From Nitrospirota bacterium (lineage in GTDB: Bacteria; Nitrospirota; Nitrospiria; Nitrospirales; Nitrospiraceae): DNA of 60,611 bases. Position numbers and translations under genes: made by a program. The DNA lies in assembly GCA_026387665.1 (NCBI GenBank), contig JAPLLG010000006.1, positions 1-60,611 on the forward strand. The letters are read 5' to 3'. Numbering within the stretch: the stretch's first letter is position 1; each line of letters starts with the position of its first letter. Shown piece after piece: positions 26,583 through 35,587 of the stretch. The notes beneath the pieces were generated by a model. The model was not told the origin of the DNA, made no database searches, and saw only the letters and a list, made by a program, of their open reading frames with translations.

Positions 26583-29500
26583 TCAAGGCGCGGCTGGCGC
26601 CGGTTCCGGCGCAGGAATCACGTCTTTACTGGCGCCCTTGCCCTCGCCCGGCGTAATGAGATCGATCGGCAACATCACGGTGTTCTTCAAGACGTCAAAC
26701 GCGAGTTGCGCCAGCCCCGTCACGCCGCTCGCAAACGACTGCATCGGCAGGTACGTCACCTCCGGGTCCTCGATGGACCCTTTGACGGAGAACAGGGCCG
26801 TGGCCAGGCCCTTGCGCTCGCCGGCAAAAATCCGTCCGAAGAGCGGAATCGTGTTGATGAACTCCGAATAGGACCCGAACGGACTGACGGCCCAGACCAT
26901 GTCGATTTGATCCGTCGACACATCGTAACTGCCTGCGGCGGTCATCTTGACGATCGGACTATCGATGATCAGGTTCTCCGTCTCGAACAGGCCATTCCTC
27001 GCCACCATCGTCGCCGTGATCTTGTTGTAGGGCAGCCCGTCTTTCTCCAAATCCACCTTCCCCTGCAACACCGCAGGCAGATTCAAAATGCTGATAATTT
27101 TCCAGAGCGCCCGCTTCTGCGATTTCAACATGCGCCCGTTCTCCAGCAGGGCTTCCACTTTACCGTTCAGCGTGGGAGCGAGCCCGTGCGGATTCCGTCC
27201 ATGCCCGCTGATCGTCCCCGTCACTCGCACGTCCCCTGTCGCCAGACTCCCCTCTTTCTCGCCCAACAACTTCAGCAGATCTTCCACCCGCAAGCCCGTC
27301 GCCTGCACCGAGACCTCGGCGTCCGCCGGCTGCTTGCGCGGCAAGTGCACCACAAAGTGGCCGGCTACTTCCCCGCTGGTTGACCGGCCGGACAGACGAT
27401 CCACATCCAGCACACCGTTTTGAATCGTGACCCGGGCGGAGAGATTCCCGAACTTGAGATGATGGTAATGGCCGCGCGCCATCGACACCGTGGCCTGGAC
27501 CGTGCTGGTGGCTGCAAGGGTTTCGAGAAAATCTCGAATCGGCGACCGGTCGCCTTTGGGAATGAGGAGATCGATGTCCATCTGATTGGATTCGATCTTG
27601 GCCGTAATCGCCGGTTTCGCCGCCCAATTCCGGACCGTCCCTTCCATCGTAAGGTCGCTGCCAAGCAGGCGGAAGGACAACCGCTTGATCTCCGCGCCGT
27701 TCCGCACGAAGTGGACCCGCAGATACAGATCCTGGATCGGACCCTCGGCCCCCGCAGCATTCATCAAGCCATTGGTCATGGCGAGCCACCCGGTGGTCCG
27801 CCACCCATTCCAATTGAGCCCCTTCCCCTTCAAGTCCAACGACAACTCGATATTGCCCGCCTCAAAGCCGCCCTTCGCAATCCATTCCGGCACACGGGAC
27901 AAAGACAGAGTCCCGGTCGACAACGAAGCATCGATGGCAAACCGTTTACCCAATTGAATCTTGCCTTTGACCGGCAGCCGGAGCGGCGGCACGACCAGCT
28001 CGATCCTGTCGAGTAAAACTCCGGCCTGCGGAACCATCCCCTCGAATTCTACGGTTGCCTGGGCGCCGACAGGCTTTTCGACCAGCCCGGCCAGCGTCAC
28101 TTTCGACTCGGTCAGGACGACCTCGCCCCGCACATGCGGCGACAGGGTCGGGCCGGTCAAGACCACGGCGCCGCTCACCAACCCGTCGATCGTTTTCGCC
28201 GGAATGCTGTTCGCGGGCAGCAACCGGATCAGATGACCCGCATCACCTTTGATCCGGATCAGAAAATCCTGAAACAGGCTGGCGCTGCCACCCGTGATAC
28301 CCCCGCTGACCTGCAAGGCCAGATCGCCAAAATGTCCCGTTACCTGATCGAACTTGGTCCCGCCATCCGACAGCACAAACCGCCCCTGCAAGCCGGTTAA
28401 CCGCTCCGGCAACAACGCATTCGTCAGGCTGACGCCCTGCACGGCAATCTCTCCCCCGGCGAAAGTGATGCCGCCAGGCTGATTAAGCGGGCCGACCAAA
28501 CGAAACGTGGGGCTGGCCATGCCTTCGACGTTGCGCGAGGAGGCTAGCGCGCGCGACAGCTGTTCCGACGTAACGGTCTTCGCGAGAAACTGCATCAAGT
28601 CTGCGGCGGCCATCGTCCCGACAATATCCATTTCCAGCCAGGGCCCCGCCTCCAGAAAGGACACAAGCGCCTTGCTCTCATTCATATGGATCGCGCCATA
28701 GAGTCCGCTCAAACTCGACACTCTGATACGGCCTGCTTCGACCGACACGACTGCGGACAAATCTTTGGCAGGGACACGACTGTCCCCGATCAACGCCTGC
28801 GCCAGACTCACACGAAACTCCCCCGTCAACGAGAGCGGAGGCCCTGCCGCCGATGACCCGGTGACCGTCGCCGACACGATCTCCACCGTCCCATCGATCT
28901 CCCGCTCCTGAATGATCGCTGGCAACTGTGGATGGACCCACTGAGCCGGCAACTGCGTAAGCAACTGGCGCAACTGGATCGGGGATGCCGCAAAGGTTAC
29001 GGCAAACGTGGGCTGTGGCGTCAACAGACCGGAGAGACTCGCTTGGCCTGTGAGGGCCAGCTGTTCGAGATTCACGGAGAGATCGGACAAGAGGACATCA
29101 TAGCCGGCCACGCCTGGCACGGCGCGCACGAGACTGCGCACATTCACGGCACCCTGCAACTGCTCAGGAACCGGACGAGGCCCGAAGAAGTCCGCCGCAT
29201 CCCGAAGATTCACATTTGCGACGTCCAGGTTGCCGTCGAACTGGAACCGGACCTGCGAGGCGGCAGGATCGTCGGGCGCCAGGAGCTGACGCGGCGCCGT
29301 GGTAACCGTCCCGGCCAGAGATATGGCAGACGGACCCTTGTCGCTGGCATGAGCGGCAGAGATATGCAGATCCGCCTGGCCTCGCTCCGCCCTGACGACC
29401 AGTGACGCCTCCACCGACTCCAAGGCGATCGATCGAGTCCCGTCCGGACGGGCGTCATCAATAATGATCAGCTTCCCCTTGACCAGGGTGGCTTCGCGAA

Positions 29501-29966
29501 TGCGGAAGACCCGGCTGATCGTCTGCACGGCGCCCTCATCGGCCGCGCCTCCCTGCGCCACCCCATCCAGGAAATTCCAGTGACCACTCTGATCGCGCCG
29601 GAGCGTCAAGATCGGCTCCTCGATCAGCAGCCGCTTTCCCACCACCTGTTTGCGCAGCAGAGGGAGCAAACGCAGAACCAAATCCAGCTTTTTGGCGGAC
29701 AACAAGATGTCATCGGAGTTCCGATCGTGAATCGCGACCTGTGTGAGTTCCAAGCGAAGGCGGGGGAAGAGCACCAGCTTGGCGCGATGGACGTCGATCT
29801 TCCGTCCGATCCCCTCCTCCAGCTGCTGCAGAAAGAAATCTTTGAGATACTCGCCGCCGGTAAGAGAGGGCAAGACCATCAGCACGAGGATGCCGACCAG
29901 CACAATGGCACTGAGAATGATGATACGGCGAGTTCGAACCAACTCCTGCTCCCTAAGATCGGCCAT
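26583..29966 (-). CDS. Large AsmA-like (DUF748-type) inner-membrane-anchored protein
   Basis: The 1127-residue protein has one N-terminal membrane helix (IIILSAIVLVGILVLMVLPSL, residues 15-34) followed by a very long beta-rich periplasmic region. The AsmA signature is seen just after the helix (IGRKIDVHRAKLVLFPRLRL) and again in the C-terminal third. Such proteins form bridge-like lipid conduits between inner and outer membrane or influence outer-membrane assembly. The C-terminus is Pro/Ala-rich. It is divergent from the MFS gene at 30089 and faces the M24 gene with a 40-base gap. Confidence 0.85.
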   Translation of the reverse strand: MADLREQELVRTRRIIILSAIVLVGILVLMVLPSLTGGEYLKDFFLQQLEEGIGRKIDVHRAKLVLFPRLRLELTQVAIHDRNSDDILLSAKKLDLVLRLLPLLRKQVVGKRLLIEEPILTLRRDQSGHWNFLDGVAQGGAADEGAVQTISRVFRIREATLVKGKLIIIDDARPDGTRSIALESVEASLVVRAERGQADLHISAAHASDKGPSAISLAGTVTTAPRQLLAPDDPAASQVRFQFDGNLDVANVNLRDAADFFGPRPVPEQLQGAVNVRSLVRAVPGVAGYDVLLSDLSVNLEQLALTGQASLSGLLTPQPTFAVTFAASPIQLRQLLTQLPAQWVHPQLPAIIQEREIDGTVEIVSATVTGSSAAGPPLSLTGEFRVSLAQALIGDSRVPAKDLSAVVSVEAGRIRVSSLSGLYGAIHMNESKALVSFLEAGPWLEMDIVGTMAAADLMQFLAKTVTSEQLSRALASSRNVEGMASPTFRLVGPLNQPGGITFAGGEIAVQGVSLTNALLPERLTGLQGRFVLSDGGTKFDQVTGHFGDLALQVSGGITGGSASLFQDFLIRIKGDAGHLIRLLPANSIPAKTIDGLVSGAVVLTGPTLSPHVRGEVVLTESKVTLAGLVEKPVGAQATVEFEGMVPQAGVLLDRIELVVPPLRLPVKGKIQLGKRFAIDASLSTGTLSLSRVPEWIAKGGFEAGNIELSLDLKGKGLNWNGWRTTGWLAMTNGLMNAAGAEGPIQDLYLRVHFVRNGAEIKRLSFRLLGSDLTMEGTVRNWAAKPAITAKIESNQMDIDLLIPKGDRSPIRDFLETLAATSTVQATVSMARGHYHHLKFGNLSARVTIQNGVLDVDRLSGRSTSGEVAGHFVVHLPRKQPADAEVSVQATGLRVEDLLKLLGEKEGSLATGDVRVTGTISGHGRNPHGLAPTLNGKVEALLENGRMLKSQKRALWKIISILNLPAVLQGKVDLEKDGLPYNKITATMVARNGLFETENLIIDSPIVKMTAAGSYDVSTDQIDMVWAVSPFGSYSEFINTIPLFGRIFAGERKGLATALFSVKGSIEDPEVTYLPMQSFASGVTGLAQLAFDVLKNTVMLPIDLITPGEGKGASKDVIPAPEPAPAAP

Positions 29967-30088
29967 GCGGGGGGAATAAACCGCATCGAGTCTGCGGGTA
30001 AGGCATCTTACCGAATCACCTGTATGAAATCTACTAAGCCTGCGTCATGACAGGGAAATCCCCGCGTCGCCCCTTTCACTTTCAATAG

Positions 30089-31453
30089 ATGAGGAAACCG
30101 CCTGAACCAGCTATAATCCGGCACCGACATGCCCATGCTCCTACACAGACCGCACAACCCAATTCTGTGAACCACCCGACAACTCGCCCATCCCGAATAC
30201 GCTGGCTCATCCTCTCGCTGCTCTTTTTCGTCAGCGTCGTCACCTATATCGACCGAGTCAACATTTCCGTCACCGCGCGGCAGATGATGCCGGCCTACGG
30301 AATTACCGACCAGCAGATGGGTTGGATCTTCTCGGCCTTCGTCATCGGCTATGCCCTCTTCCAGATTCCCGGTGGCTGGCTGGCGGATCGCTGGGGCGCG
30401 AGAGTCGTGCTCACCGGCGCGCTCCTCTGGTGGTCGATCTGTACCGCCTTCACCGCCATGGTCGCCGCCTCCTGGCTCACGGGCCTCGTCGGAACGGTCG
30501 GCGCCCTGATGCTCGTGCGGTTCTGCCTGGGGCTTGGAGAAGCCGTGGCCCTGCCGACCTTCAATCGCGCCGTCACCAATTGGTTCCCGGCTCACGCGCG
30601 CGGCTTCGGCATCGGCGTCGCAATCGGCGGCATCGGATTAGGCTCTGCCATGACCCCGCCTATTGCCGCCTGGGTCATGGTGAACTGGGGCTGGCAAACC
30701 GTCTTCTATCTGGCCAGTCTGCTCGGACTCGGGATGGGGCTCCTCTGGTGGCTCCTCTCGCGCAACCATCCCCACGAACATCCCTGGGTGAATGAAGGAG
30801 AACAGGCTCTTCTTCAACGTGAGCCATCCACCATCATCGCTGTGCCCTGGCGGACATTCAGACAGACCCCCACCGTCTGGTGGCTGGTGCTCAGCTACAG
30901 TTGCCTCGGCTATGTCGCCTACGTCTATCTGTCCTGGTTCTACTTGTATCTGGTGAATGTTCGAGGATTCGATGTGCTCCGTGGCGGAATCTATGCCTCC
31001 GCCCCCTTTCTGGCCATGTTGGTCATGTGTCCCCTGGGGGGCTGGGTGACCGATCGACTCGCAGCCAACTATGGACTCACCACAGGACGAGCCGTGGCCG
31101 GCATGACCGGCATGGTCCTGGCTGGGGTCTCGATTGCCCTGGGGGCCCTCATCGAATCTCCCTTCCTGGCGATCACCTGTCTGTCATTCGGCGCAGGCTG
31201 GCTCTACTTTGCCATCGGCGCCTACTGGGCCTCGACGACCGATCTGTCCAAGGCCCATGCCGGCACCCTGTCAGGGCTCATGAACACCGGCGCCAATATC
31301 GGCGGGACGATTTCCCCGACCCTGACTCCCTGGCTGGCCCATCACTGGGGTTGGCCTGTTTCGTTAGGGGTTGCTGCAGCCATCGCCATCCTGGGCGGCC
31401 TTCTCTGGCTCAAGATCGATCCTGGCAAAGGGCTGGCACAAGAAAAGTGCTGA
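30089..31453 (+). CDS. Major facilitator superfamily transporter (anion:cation symporter-like)
   Basis: The protein has about twelve hydrophobic helices and the MFS loop motif GGWLADRWGAR between helices 2 and 3. YIDRVNISVTARQMMPAYGI in helix 1 and the following loop recalls the ACS family that carries organic acids such as glucarate or phthalate. A GTG at 30167 would remove 26 poorly hydrophobic residues and may be the true start, and neither start has a strong ribosome site. The stop codon TGA lies inside the first unit of a heptamer-repeat hairpin. Confidence 0.85.
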   Translation: MRKPPEPAIIRHRHAHAPTQTAQPNSVNHPTTRPSRIRWLILSLLFFVSVVTYIDRVNISVTARQMMPAYGITDQQMGWIFSAFVIGYALFQIPGGWLADRWGARVVLTGALLWWSICTAFTAMVAASWLTGLVGTVGALMLVRFCLGLGEAVALPTFNRAVTNWFPAHARGFGIGVAIGGIGLGSAMTPPIAAWVMVNWGWQTVFYLASLLGLGMGLLWWLLSRNHPHEHPWVNEGEQALLQREPSTIIAVPWRTFRQTPTVWWLVLSYSCLGYVAYVYLSWFYLYLVNVRGFDVLRGGIYASAPFLAMLVMCPLGGWVTDRLAANYGLTTGRAVAGMTGMVLAGVSIALGALIESPFLAITCLSFGAGWLYFAIGAYWASTTDLSKAHAGTLSGLMNTGANIGGTISPTLTPWLAHHWGWPVSLGVAAAIAILGGLLWLKIDPGKGLAQEKC

Positions 31454-31537
31454 GTTCTGAGTACTGAGCGCGGATTGATGGGAATCAACGGAAAACATGT
31501 TACTCACTCAGCACTCATTTCTCAGCACTCAGCACTT
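31446..31537. repeat. Heptamer-repeat hairpin (AGTGCTG type) overlapping the MFS stop codon
   Basis: The left arm has three 7-base units (AGTGCTG, AGTTCTG, AGTACTG; 31446-31466). The right arm has AGCACTC, ATTTCTC, AGCACTC, AGCACTT (31510-31537). The MFS stop TGA is part of the first unit. A separate perfect stem, TCGGAGGC/GCCTCCGA, follows at 31540-31558 just before the cyclophilin gene. Confidence 0.75.
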
Positions 31538-31586
31538 CCTCGGAGGCCTTGCCTCCGAAGGAAAGCCCCTGCTACATTCATCTCCC

Positions 31587-32108
31587 ATGACTATGCAATT
31601 CCAGAAAATCGATCCTCGCGTCACCATTACGACGCCTTTCGGTGAGATCAAGATTCGCTTCTATCCGGATGACGCGCCGCGCCATGTCGAGAACTTCATC
31701 AAGCTCGTCAAAATGGGGTTCTATAATGGCACCACCTTCCATCGCGTCGTCCCAGGATTCATCATTCAGGGCGGCGATCCGCTGAGCAAGAGCCCGGACC
31801 GCTCCCTGCACGGATCCGGCAGTCCCGGCTACTGGCTGAATCCGGAGACCAGCGATCGGCCTCATAAGCGGGGCGCCCTCGCGATGGCCAAGGTGCCACG
31901 GGAGAGCAACAGTACGAGGGATTTCAACGACAGCGGATCCCAATTTTATATCAGTGTTGCGGATAATAGCGGGCTGGACCGCACTTACACGGTGTTCGGC
32001 GAGGTCTTTCGGGGCATGGATGTCGTGGACAAGATCGTCGCCGCAGTCCGGGACGACTGCGACAATCCCCTGGAGCCGATTCCTATGACCATGACGGTTA
32101 AAGAGTAG
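31587..32108 (+). CDS. Cyclophilin-type peptidyl-prolyl cis-trans isomerase
   Basis: From ATG 31587 the protein has 173 residues and is a single cyclophilin domain. Family motifs are FYNGTTFHRVVPGFIIQGGD with the catalytic arginine, SGSQFYIS and TVFGEVFRGMDVVDKI. It accelerates proline isomerisation during folding. No signal peptide follows this start, so it appears cytoplasmic. A longer in-frame start at 31497 would translate the repeat DNA upstream and is unlikely. A ~90-bp palindromic element begins 4 bases after the stop. Confidence 0.93.
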   Translation: MTMQFQKIDPRVTITTPFGEIKIRFYPDDAPRHVENFIKLVKMGFYNGTTFHRVVPGFIIQGGDPLSKSPDRSLHGSGSPGYWLNPETSDRPHKRGALAMAKVPRESNSTRDFNDSGSQFYISVADNSGLDRTYTVFGEVFRGMDVVDKIVAAVRDDCDNPLEPIPMTMTVKE

Positions 32109-32112
32109 CGAC

Positions 32113-32202
32113 GGGCAGCCTGGTCGTCCTCCTGCTCGCGGAACGCGCACACTCGGAAGGTGCTCGTTCGACGCGCGCAATCGAGGATCGACCAGGCTGC
32201 CC
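32113..32202. repeat. Palindromic element, family 2, copy 1 (after the cyclophilin stop)
   Basis: A perfect 14-bp stem (GGGCAGCCTGGTCG with CGACCAGGCTGCCC) encloses a loop region with TGCTCGCG, AACGCGC and CTCGTTCGACGCGCGCA. The loop is shared with a second copy at 59535, whose stem sequence is entirely different but equally well paired. It begins 4 bases after the stop codon. Confidence 0.75.
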
Positions 32203-32331
32203 TTAAAAATGAAGTGGGAAATTGAGATGCGGCGTGCAGTGGGGACTACTCAGCCACTCTGCCCCGAGGAAGCGAAGCGTACACCATTTAGAAGGGTACT
32301 GTCGGCGCACTGCCTGCAGCAAAGGTGCGTG

Positions 32332-32354
32332 AGCGCTAGCAAGCGCTATTTTTT
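32332..32354 (+). terminator. Possible intrinsic terminator
   Basis: AGCGCT-AGCA-AGCGCT forms a short hairpin followed by ATTTTTTG on the + strand. It could end transcription from the cyclophilin side. Its right part overlaps the last codons of the opposite-strand gene at 32346. Confidence 0.45.
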
Positions 32355-33182
32355 GATAACTTCCACGAAGCTTTCTTCCTTGTTAAGATATTTGTCGACC
32401 AACGCGACAAAGTTGCTGAATCTGTCCTGACTTGGAGCATCGAATATGAGGGCAATCACATTCCGTTGATGTTGAAGATGCCTAGCAAGCTGACCAAACA
32501 GCCGATCATATTCACTTAATTGTGGATCTTTTTTCGTTTCGATCGAGTGTTTCCCATTCACAAGCAAATCAACATTACTCTCCCCGAACTCTTCATCTAC
32601 CCGATACCCGAGAGACTTTAAATGCGCCCTTAGTTCTATCTTGTATTCCCCTTCGCTATTTCTCCGCCGTCCTGGGGACCACAAACGAATATCGCGCAAG
32701 ACTCTCTCAAACTCAGCATCTTTTCTTTCAGTTTTCGTCTTCGCCTTCAACTCAGCAGACGATTCGTTGATGTACCGCAATACCTCGTCATAACTAGTAA
32801 CATTGTCTTCCTTGACCCATTCCTGAAATTTCGATGGGAGATCAGACCATTTCATGTAGTGAGGCTGTTTGTTCAGCCCTGTTATTGAAGGTGTCAGCCT
32901 TCGATGTATCCAGTCTGAGGAGTTAGGCAGCTCTTTCAGATCCAATGCTAAGTCGCCATATTGCCGCATTATCTTTTCTCTTGGAGTTCTTTCGCGACTC
33001 CATTTATTGGCTTGATCTCCACAGTCTTTTTGCAATTCAGTATATGCATCCCTGCCATACAAAATACCTAGTTGGCCTTTCGGAATCTTGGCAAATCTCA
33101 AGAAATCGTCTCTTAATGGGATACCTTGGTGGCTATCCTTGTACTCCATATATTTCTGCTTGCAATATTCCTTGGTTATCAT
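32346..33182 (-). CDS. AT-rich orphan gene with a PD-(D/E)XK nuclease-like C-terminal domain
   Basis: From ATG 33182 the protein has 278 residues. Its base composition is much more AT-rich than the neighbours, suggesting transfer. The C-terminal third has a restriction-endonuclease-like pattern: SNVDLLVNGKHSIETKK supplies D...ExK, followed by the helix RLFGQLARHLQHQRN. The N-terminal two thirds seem to hold two related helical units (FAKIPKGQLGILYGRDAYTE and the WIHRRLTPSITGLNK region), somewhat like homing-endonuclease-associated repeats. No methylase is nearby. A promoter and a 14-base palindrome lie upstream. The function, possibly defence, is unproven. Confidence 0.6.
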   Translation of the reverse strand: MITKEYCKQKYMEYKDSHQGIPLRDDFLRFAKIPKGQLGILYGRDAYTELQKDCGDQANKWSRERTPREKIMRQYGDLALDLKELPNSSDWIHRRLTPSITGLNKQPHYMKWSDLPSKFQEWVKEDNVTSYDEVLRYINESSAELKAKTKTERKDAEFERVLRDIRLWSPGRRRNSEGEYKIELRAHLKSLGYRVDEEFGESNVDLLVNGKHSIETKKDPQLSEYDRLFGQLARHLQHQRNVIALIFDAPSQDRFSNFVALVDKYLNKEESFVEVIKK

Positions 33183-33231
33183 CTTAGCCACCAATTCGAG
33201 ATTCGAACGACATACCCAGCATGTATTTCAC

Positions 33232-33245
33232 ACAGAACGTTCTGT
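33232..33245. promoter_or_regulatory. Candidate operator palindrome upstream of the AT-rich nuclease-like gene
   Basis: ACAGAACGTTCTGT is a perfect 14-base palindrome located 50 bases before the start codon of the gene at 32346 and just downstream of its predicted -10 box. The position fits a repressor site. It does not match the GAAC-N4-GTTC LexA box of Gram-positives or the E. coli LexA box. Confidence 0.45.
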
Positions 33246-33261
33246 TCTGCTTTCGATTGCG

Positions 33262-33290
33262 ATTGTCCTCGCAGGCTGCCGACTTGTCAA
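33262..33290 (-). promoter_or_regulatory. Candidate sigma-70 promoter for the AT-rich nuclease-like gene
   Basis: On the - strand TTGACA (33290-33285) is a perfect -35 box. After a 17-base spacer GACAAT (33267-33262) matches four of six -10 positions. Transcription would begin near 33255 and run through the palindrome at 33232-33245 into the gene. Confidence 0.5.
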
Positions 33291-33333
33291 CCTGCCTCCC
33301 TGCACATAATCGATTTACATATGACTCAATGCA

Positions 33334-33455
33334 GGCTGCTCAAACAGACTATCCAGCAAGGCCGCAGCCGAAGAACAGGCCGCAGGCGTACCCTCTGGGG
33401 TACGTTGAGGACCTGTTCGAGGCGAGAACGCAGCTGGGAGTCTGTTTCAGCAGCC
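33334..33455. repeat. Palindromic element, family 1, copy A (after the Memo-family gene)
   Basis: The outer stem GGCTGCT/AGCAGCC and AAACAGACT/AGTCTGTTT encloses conserved blocks CCAGCAAGGCCGCAG, GGCGTACCCT and GGGTACGTTGAGG. It starts 4 bases after the stop codon of the - strand gene at 33460. An inner stem GAACAGG/CCTGTTC is specific to this copy. Confidence 0.8.
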
Positions 33456-33459
33456 GAAG

Positions 33460-34704
33460 CTAGAAGAACGCCATGCTGGCGTACGTGACAGTCGAGTTAT
33501 ATTGGTCGGTGATCCCGCGGTCATAGCGTAGGACTTGCCCGCTCTCCGCATCGATCAACCGCAACAGGGAATAGATGGGTGAGAAGCCGGAGATCCGGCG
33601 CTGGTCCTGCTCTTTTCTGATGTAGTTGGCGAACTCTTCCGGCTGTCGCTCCTCCACCGGCTTCAGCATCTCCAGGTCGAACTGCATGCAGCGGTGAAAG
33701 GAGAAGTCCGTCGGGGGCGCCTTGTCTCCGTATCTCATACCTAAATGGGCCAGCTCTCCCGCTGCGATCACGCAATAGGCCCTGCCGGATTGCGCAAGCA
33801 CCTCTCGCAGACCGGTCAAGAACTGGTCGACCGATTGGCGCACGGTCGGATCCCCCAGGCTCGCAGCGGAGAAGGCACTCAAGATCGGCACGATGGTAAA
33901 GGGCTTCTTGCGCCCCACGATGTCCTGAAGAAACGGAAGTTGAAACTCCACCGCCTGCTCCGCCTGGTGGCAGAGATCCTCTTCGAAGAAGACCGGGAGC
34001 TTGGCCTTGAGCTGACTCAGGATCGGCTGGTCGGCGGACACAACCCCGAACGGCGTCTCGAAATCTTTATCCGTCACGGCAAAGACATGGTCCAGTCCGG
34101 CAGACGCAGTCCCGATGATGACGAAGAGATCCGGCTGCTCCGCTTCTTGGAGTTCTTTATAGGCCCAGGCATAGATCGGCCCTGCTTGCTTCAAATCATA
34201 GGTCGGGGCAACGAGACCCTTGATCTTTTTTCCCGCATTCTCCGACGGTTTGAAGTCCGGCCCTTCTTCTGACGTAAAGAATCCGTCGATCTGCTTCTTC
34301 AGCTTGGCACTGTCTGCTTCATAGCCCCGCCCTGCATGGGCCGCGCGACGCAGCGGGCTCTGCCGATAGGCCTCCCGAGCCAGCCGCCCTGCCTCCTCGG
34401 CACGCTGACCCTCCAGGAATAGTTTCTCATTCAAATCGACGACCAGCTGATCCATCTTGCTGGGCACGAGAAATTCACCGAATCGTTTGAGGTAGAGCGC
34501 CCCGATCTCCGCCAGCGAATGTTCGCCGTCGAAATGCTGAATGATGAAAAAGTAGTTGAGCGGCAGCACGAGCTTTTCTTTGCTCAAACCCGTCGGGTCC
34601 CACAGGACCATGAACTGCTCCTCGCCTTCTCTGATTGGCGAGAATTGCAGATTGCGAAGAGCGGGATACTGTTTGGGGTCTTTTGCGGTGCTGGTAGTAG
34701 TCAT
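33460..34704 (-). CDS. Memo-family (AmmeMemoRadiSam system protein B-like) protein
   Basis: From ATG 34704, which follows AAGGAG, the protein has 414 residues. The C-terminal 270 residues match the MEMO1/AmmeMemoRadiSam B fold: GLVAPTYDLKQAG, a TASAGLDHVFAVT loop, HQAEQAVEFQLPFLQ and AAGELAHLG. The N-terminal part (HFDGEHSLAEIGALYLKRFG) looks like a small PqqD- or winged-helix-like domain. Human Memo binds metal, and bacterial roles are unclear. It lies at the 3' end of the membrane-protein/MutL cluster in the same direction and may belong to it, although a nonamer-repeat hairpin separates it from the preceding gene. Confidence 0.75.
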   Translation of the reverse strand: MTTTSTAKDPKQYPALRNLQFSPIREGEEQFMVLWDPTGLSKEKLVLPLNYFFIIQHFDGEHSLAEIGALYLKRFGEFLVPSKMDQLVVDLNEKLFLEGQRAEEAGRLAREAYRQSPLRRAAHAGRGYEADSAKLKKQIDGFFTSEEGPDFKPSENAGKKIKGLVAPTYDLKQAGPIYAWAYKELQEAEQPDLFVIIGTASAGLDHVFAVTDKDFETPFGVVSADQPILSQLKAKLPVFFEEDLCHQAEQAVEFQLPFLQDIVGRKKPFTIVPILSAFSAASLGDPTVRQSVDQFLTGLREVLAQSGRAYCVIAAGELAHLGMRYGDKAPPTDFSFHRCMQFDLEMLKPVEERQPEEFANYIRKEQDQRRISGFSPIYSLLRLIDAESGQVLRYDRGITDQYNSTVTYASMAFF

Positions 34705-34763
34705 AGGGCTCCTTGATTGGAGCGCCATTGTATCGAAGGGATTACGCTCGCTGCAACCGGTGA

Positions 34764-34829
34764 TCCGGTCTATCTGGTTGGTCTCGTTAGACCAGAAAGA
34801 CCAAACAGACCGGATAGACCAAAGAGACC
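34764..34829. repeat. Nonamer-repeat hairpin (GGTCTNTNT type)
   Basis: On the - strand five 9-base units run from 34829 to 34785: GGTCTCTTT, GGTCTATCC, GGTCTGTTT, GGTCTTTCT, GGTCTAACG. A complementary arm occupies 34784-34764. The first G is the last base of the TAG stop of the gene at 34829, so the hairpin starts exactly at the stop codon. Confidence 0.75.
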
Positions 34830-35581
34830 TACTCTTCTTCCGGCTTGTGGATACCGGAACGGCGAGCCATCACCACCAGGGTGAGGATGGTCAAACCCAG
34901 GAGCCAGAGGCTCGGCCTGCCATAGGAAGAATCGGTGAACTCGATGAGGTCGGTTAATCGCCCGATCAGGAGCGACATACGGGCCATCACGGTATAGCCA
35001 AAGGCCGCGCCGAACGCGATCATCAGAAAGAGGATGCCAGTCCTGGCCACGACCTTGCCTGGCCCCGTATGTTCGACGGAGAAGAAAAAGTAAAACAGCA
35101 CGGAGCTGACCCCGATCAGGATGATGATGGCATTGAGACTGCTGGCAGGGTTGAGGAGGTTCCAGGTAAACGAGAGCCCCTCGCCCGGCACCATTATCAG
35201 GAGGGGACGCACCGTATCTTCGATCTGCTTCAGGATGTAGGAGGAAATTACCCGAGGGATGGCCAGGCCGGACCCGACGCCCACAATAAAAGCGAACGCA
35301 TAGCGCGAGAGCCAGGCGGCTTTCGGCACATAGCGCGTGAGCATGAGCATCCCGATGGCGACGGGGATCAAGAGGGCCCATTCCCCGTTCTTGACGATCG
35401 GATTCCAGATGAGATGCACGATCACCGTGTCGTAGGTCTTGACGATCGTATAGCCGACCGACACGCCGACATAGAGATTCTCCGCCAGCTTGAACAGCGG
35501 ATTATCCTTATAGAGGAACGAAAAGATAAAGAGGGTCAACCCCGTCGCTACCCAGGCCCCGATGATGATTTCAATCGGCAT
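34829..35581 (-). CDS. Uncharacterised polytopic membrane protein of the MutL-linked cluster
   Basis: The 250-residue protein has about seven hydrophobic segments (for example IIIGAWVATGLTLFIFSFLY and ALLIPVAIGMLMLTRYV) and a short charged C-terminus (HKPEEE). No known transporter motif was recognised. It starts 6 bases after the stop of the gene at 35588, so the two are surely co-transcribed. Its constant company with other membrane proteins and an ATPase suggests a subunit of a membrane complex. The function is unknown. Confidence 0.7.
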   Translation of the reverse strand: MPIEIIIGAWVATGLTLFIFSFLYKDNPLFKLAENLYVGVSVGYTIVKTYDTVIVHLIWNPIVKNGEWALLIPVAIGMLMLTRYVPKAAWLSRYAFAFIVGVGSGLAIPRVISSYILKQIEDTVRPLLIMVPGEGLSFTWNLLNPASSLNAIIILIGVSSVLFYFFFSVEHTGPGKVVARTGILFLMIAFGAAFGYTVMARMSLLIGRLTDLIEFTDSSYGRPSLWLLGLTILTLVVMARRSGIHKPEEE

Positions 35582-35587
35582 AGATCC

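Noticed and set aside
33190-33215. tRNA-like 3' end (GTTCGAATC) next to the AT-rich gene, considered as an attachment site
   Set aside because: The arms flanking the T-loop-like bases do not pair and no other tRNA parts or direct repeat were found.
33228-33247. LexA/SOS box
   Set aside because: The palindrome has the half-sites touching (GAACGTTC) instead of the 4-base spacing of GAAC-N4-GTTC, and does not match CTG-N10-CAG.
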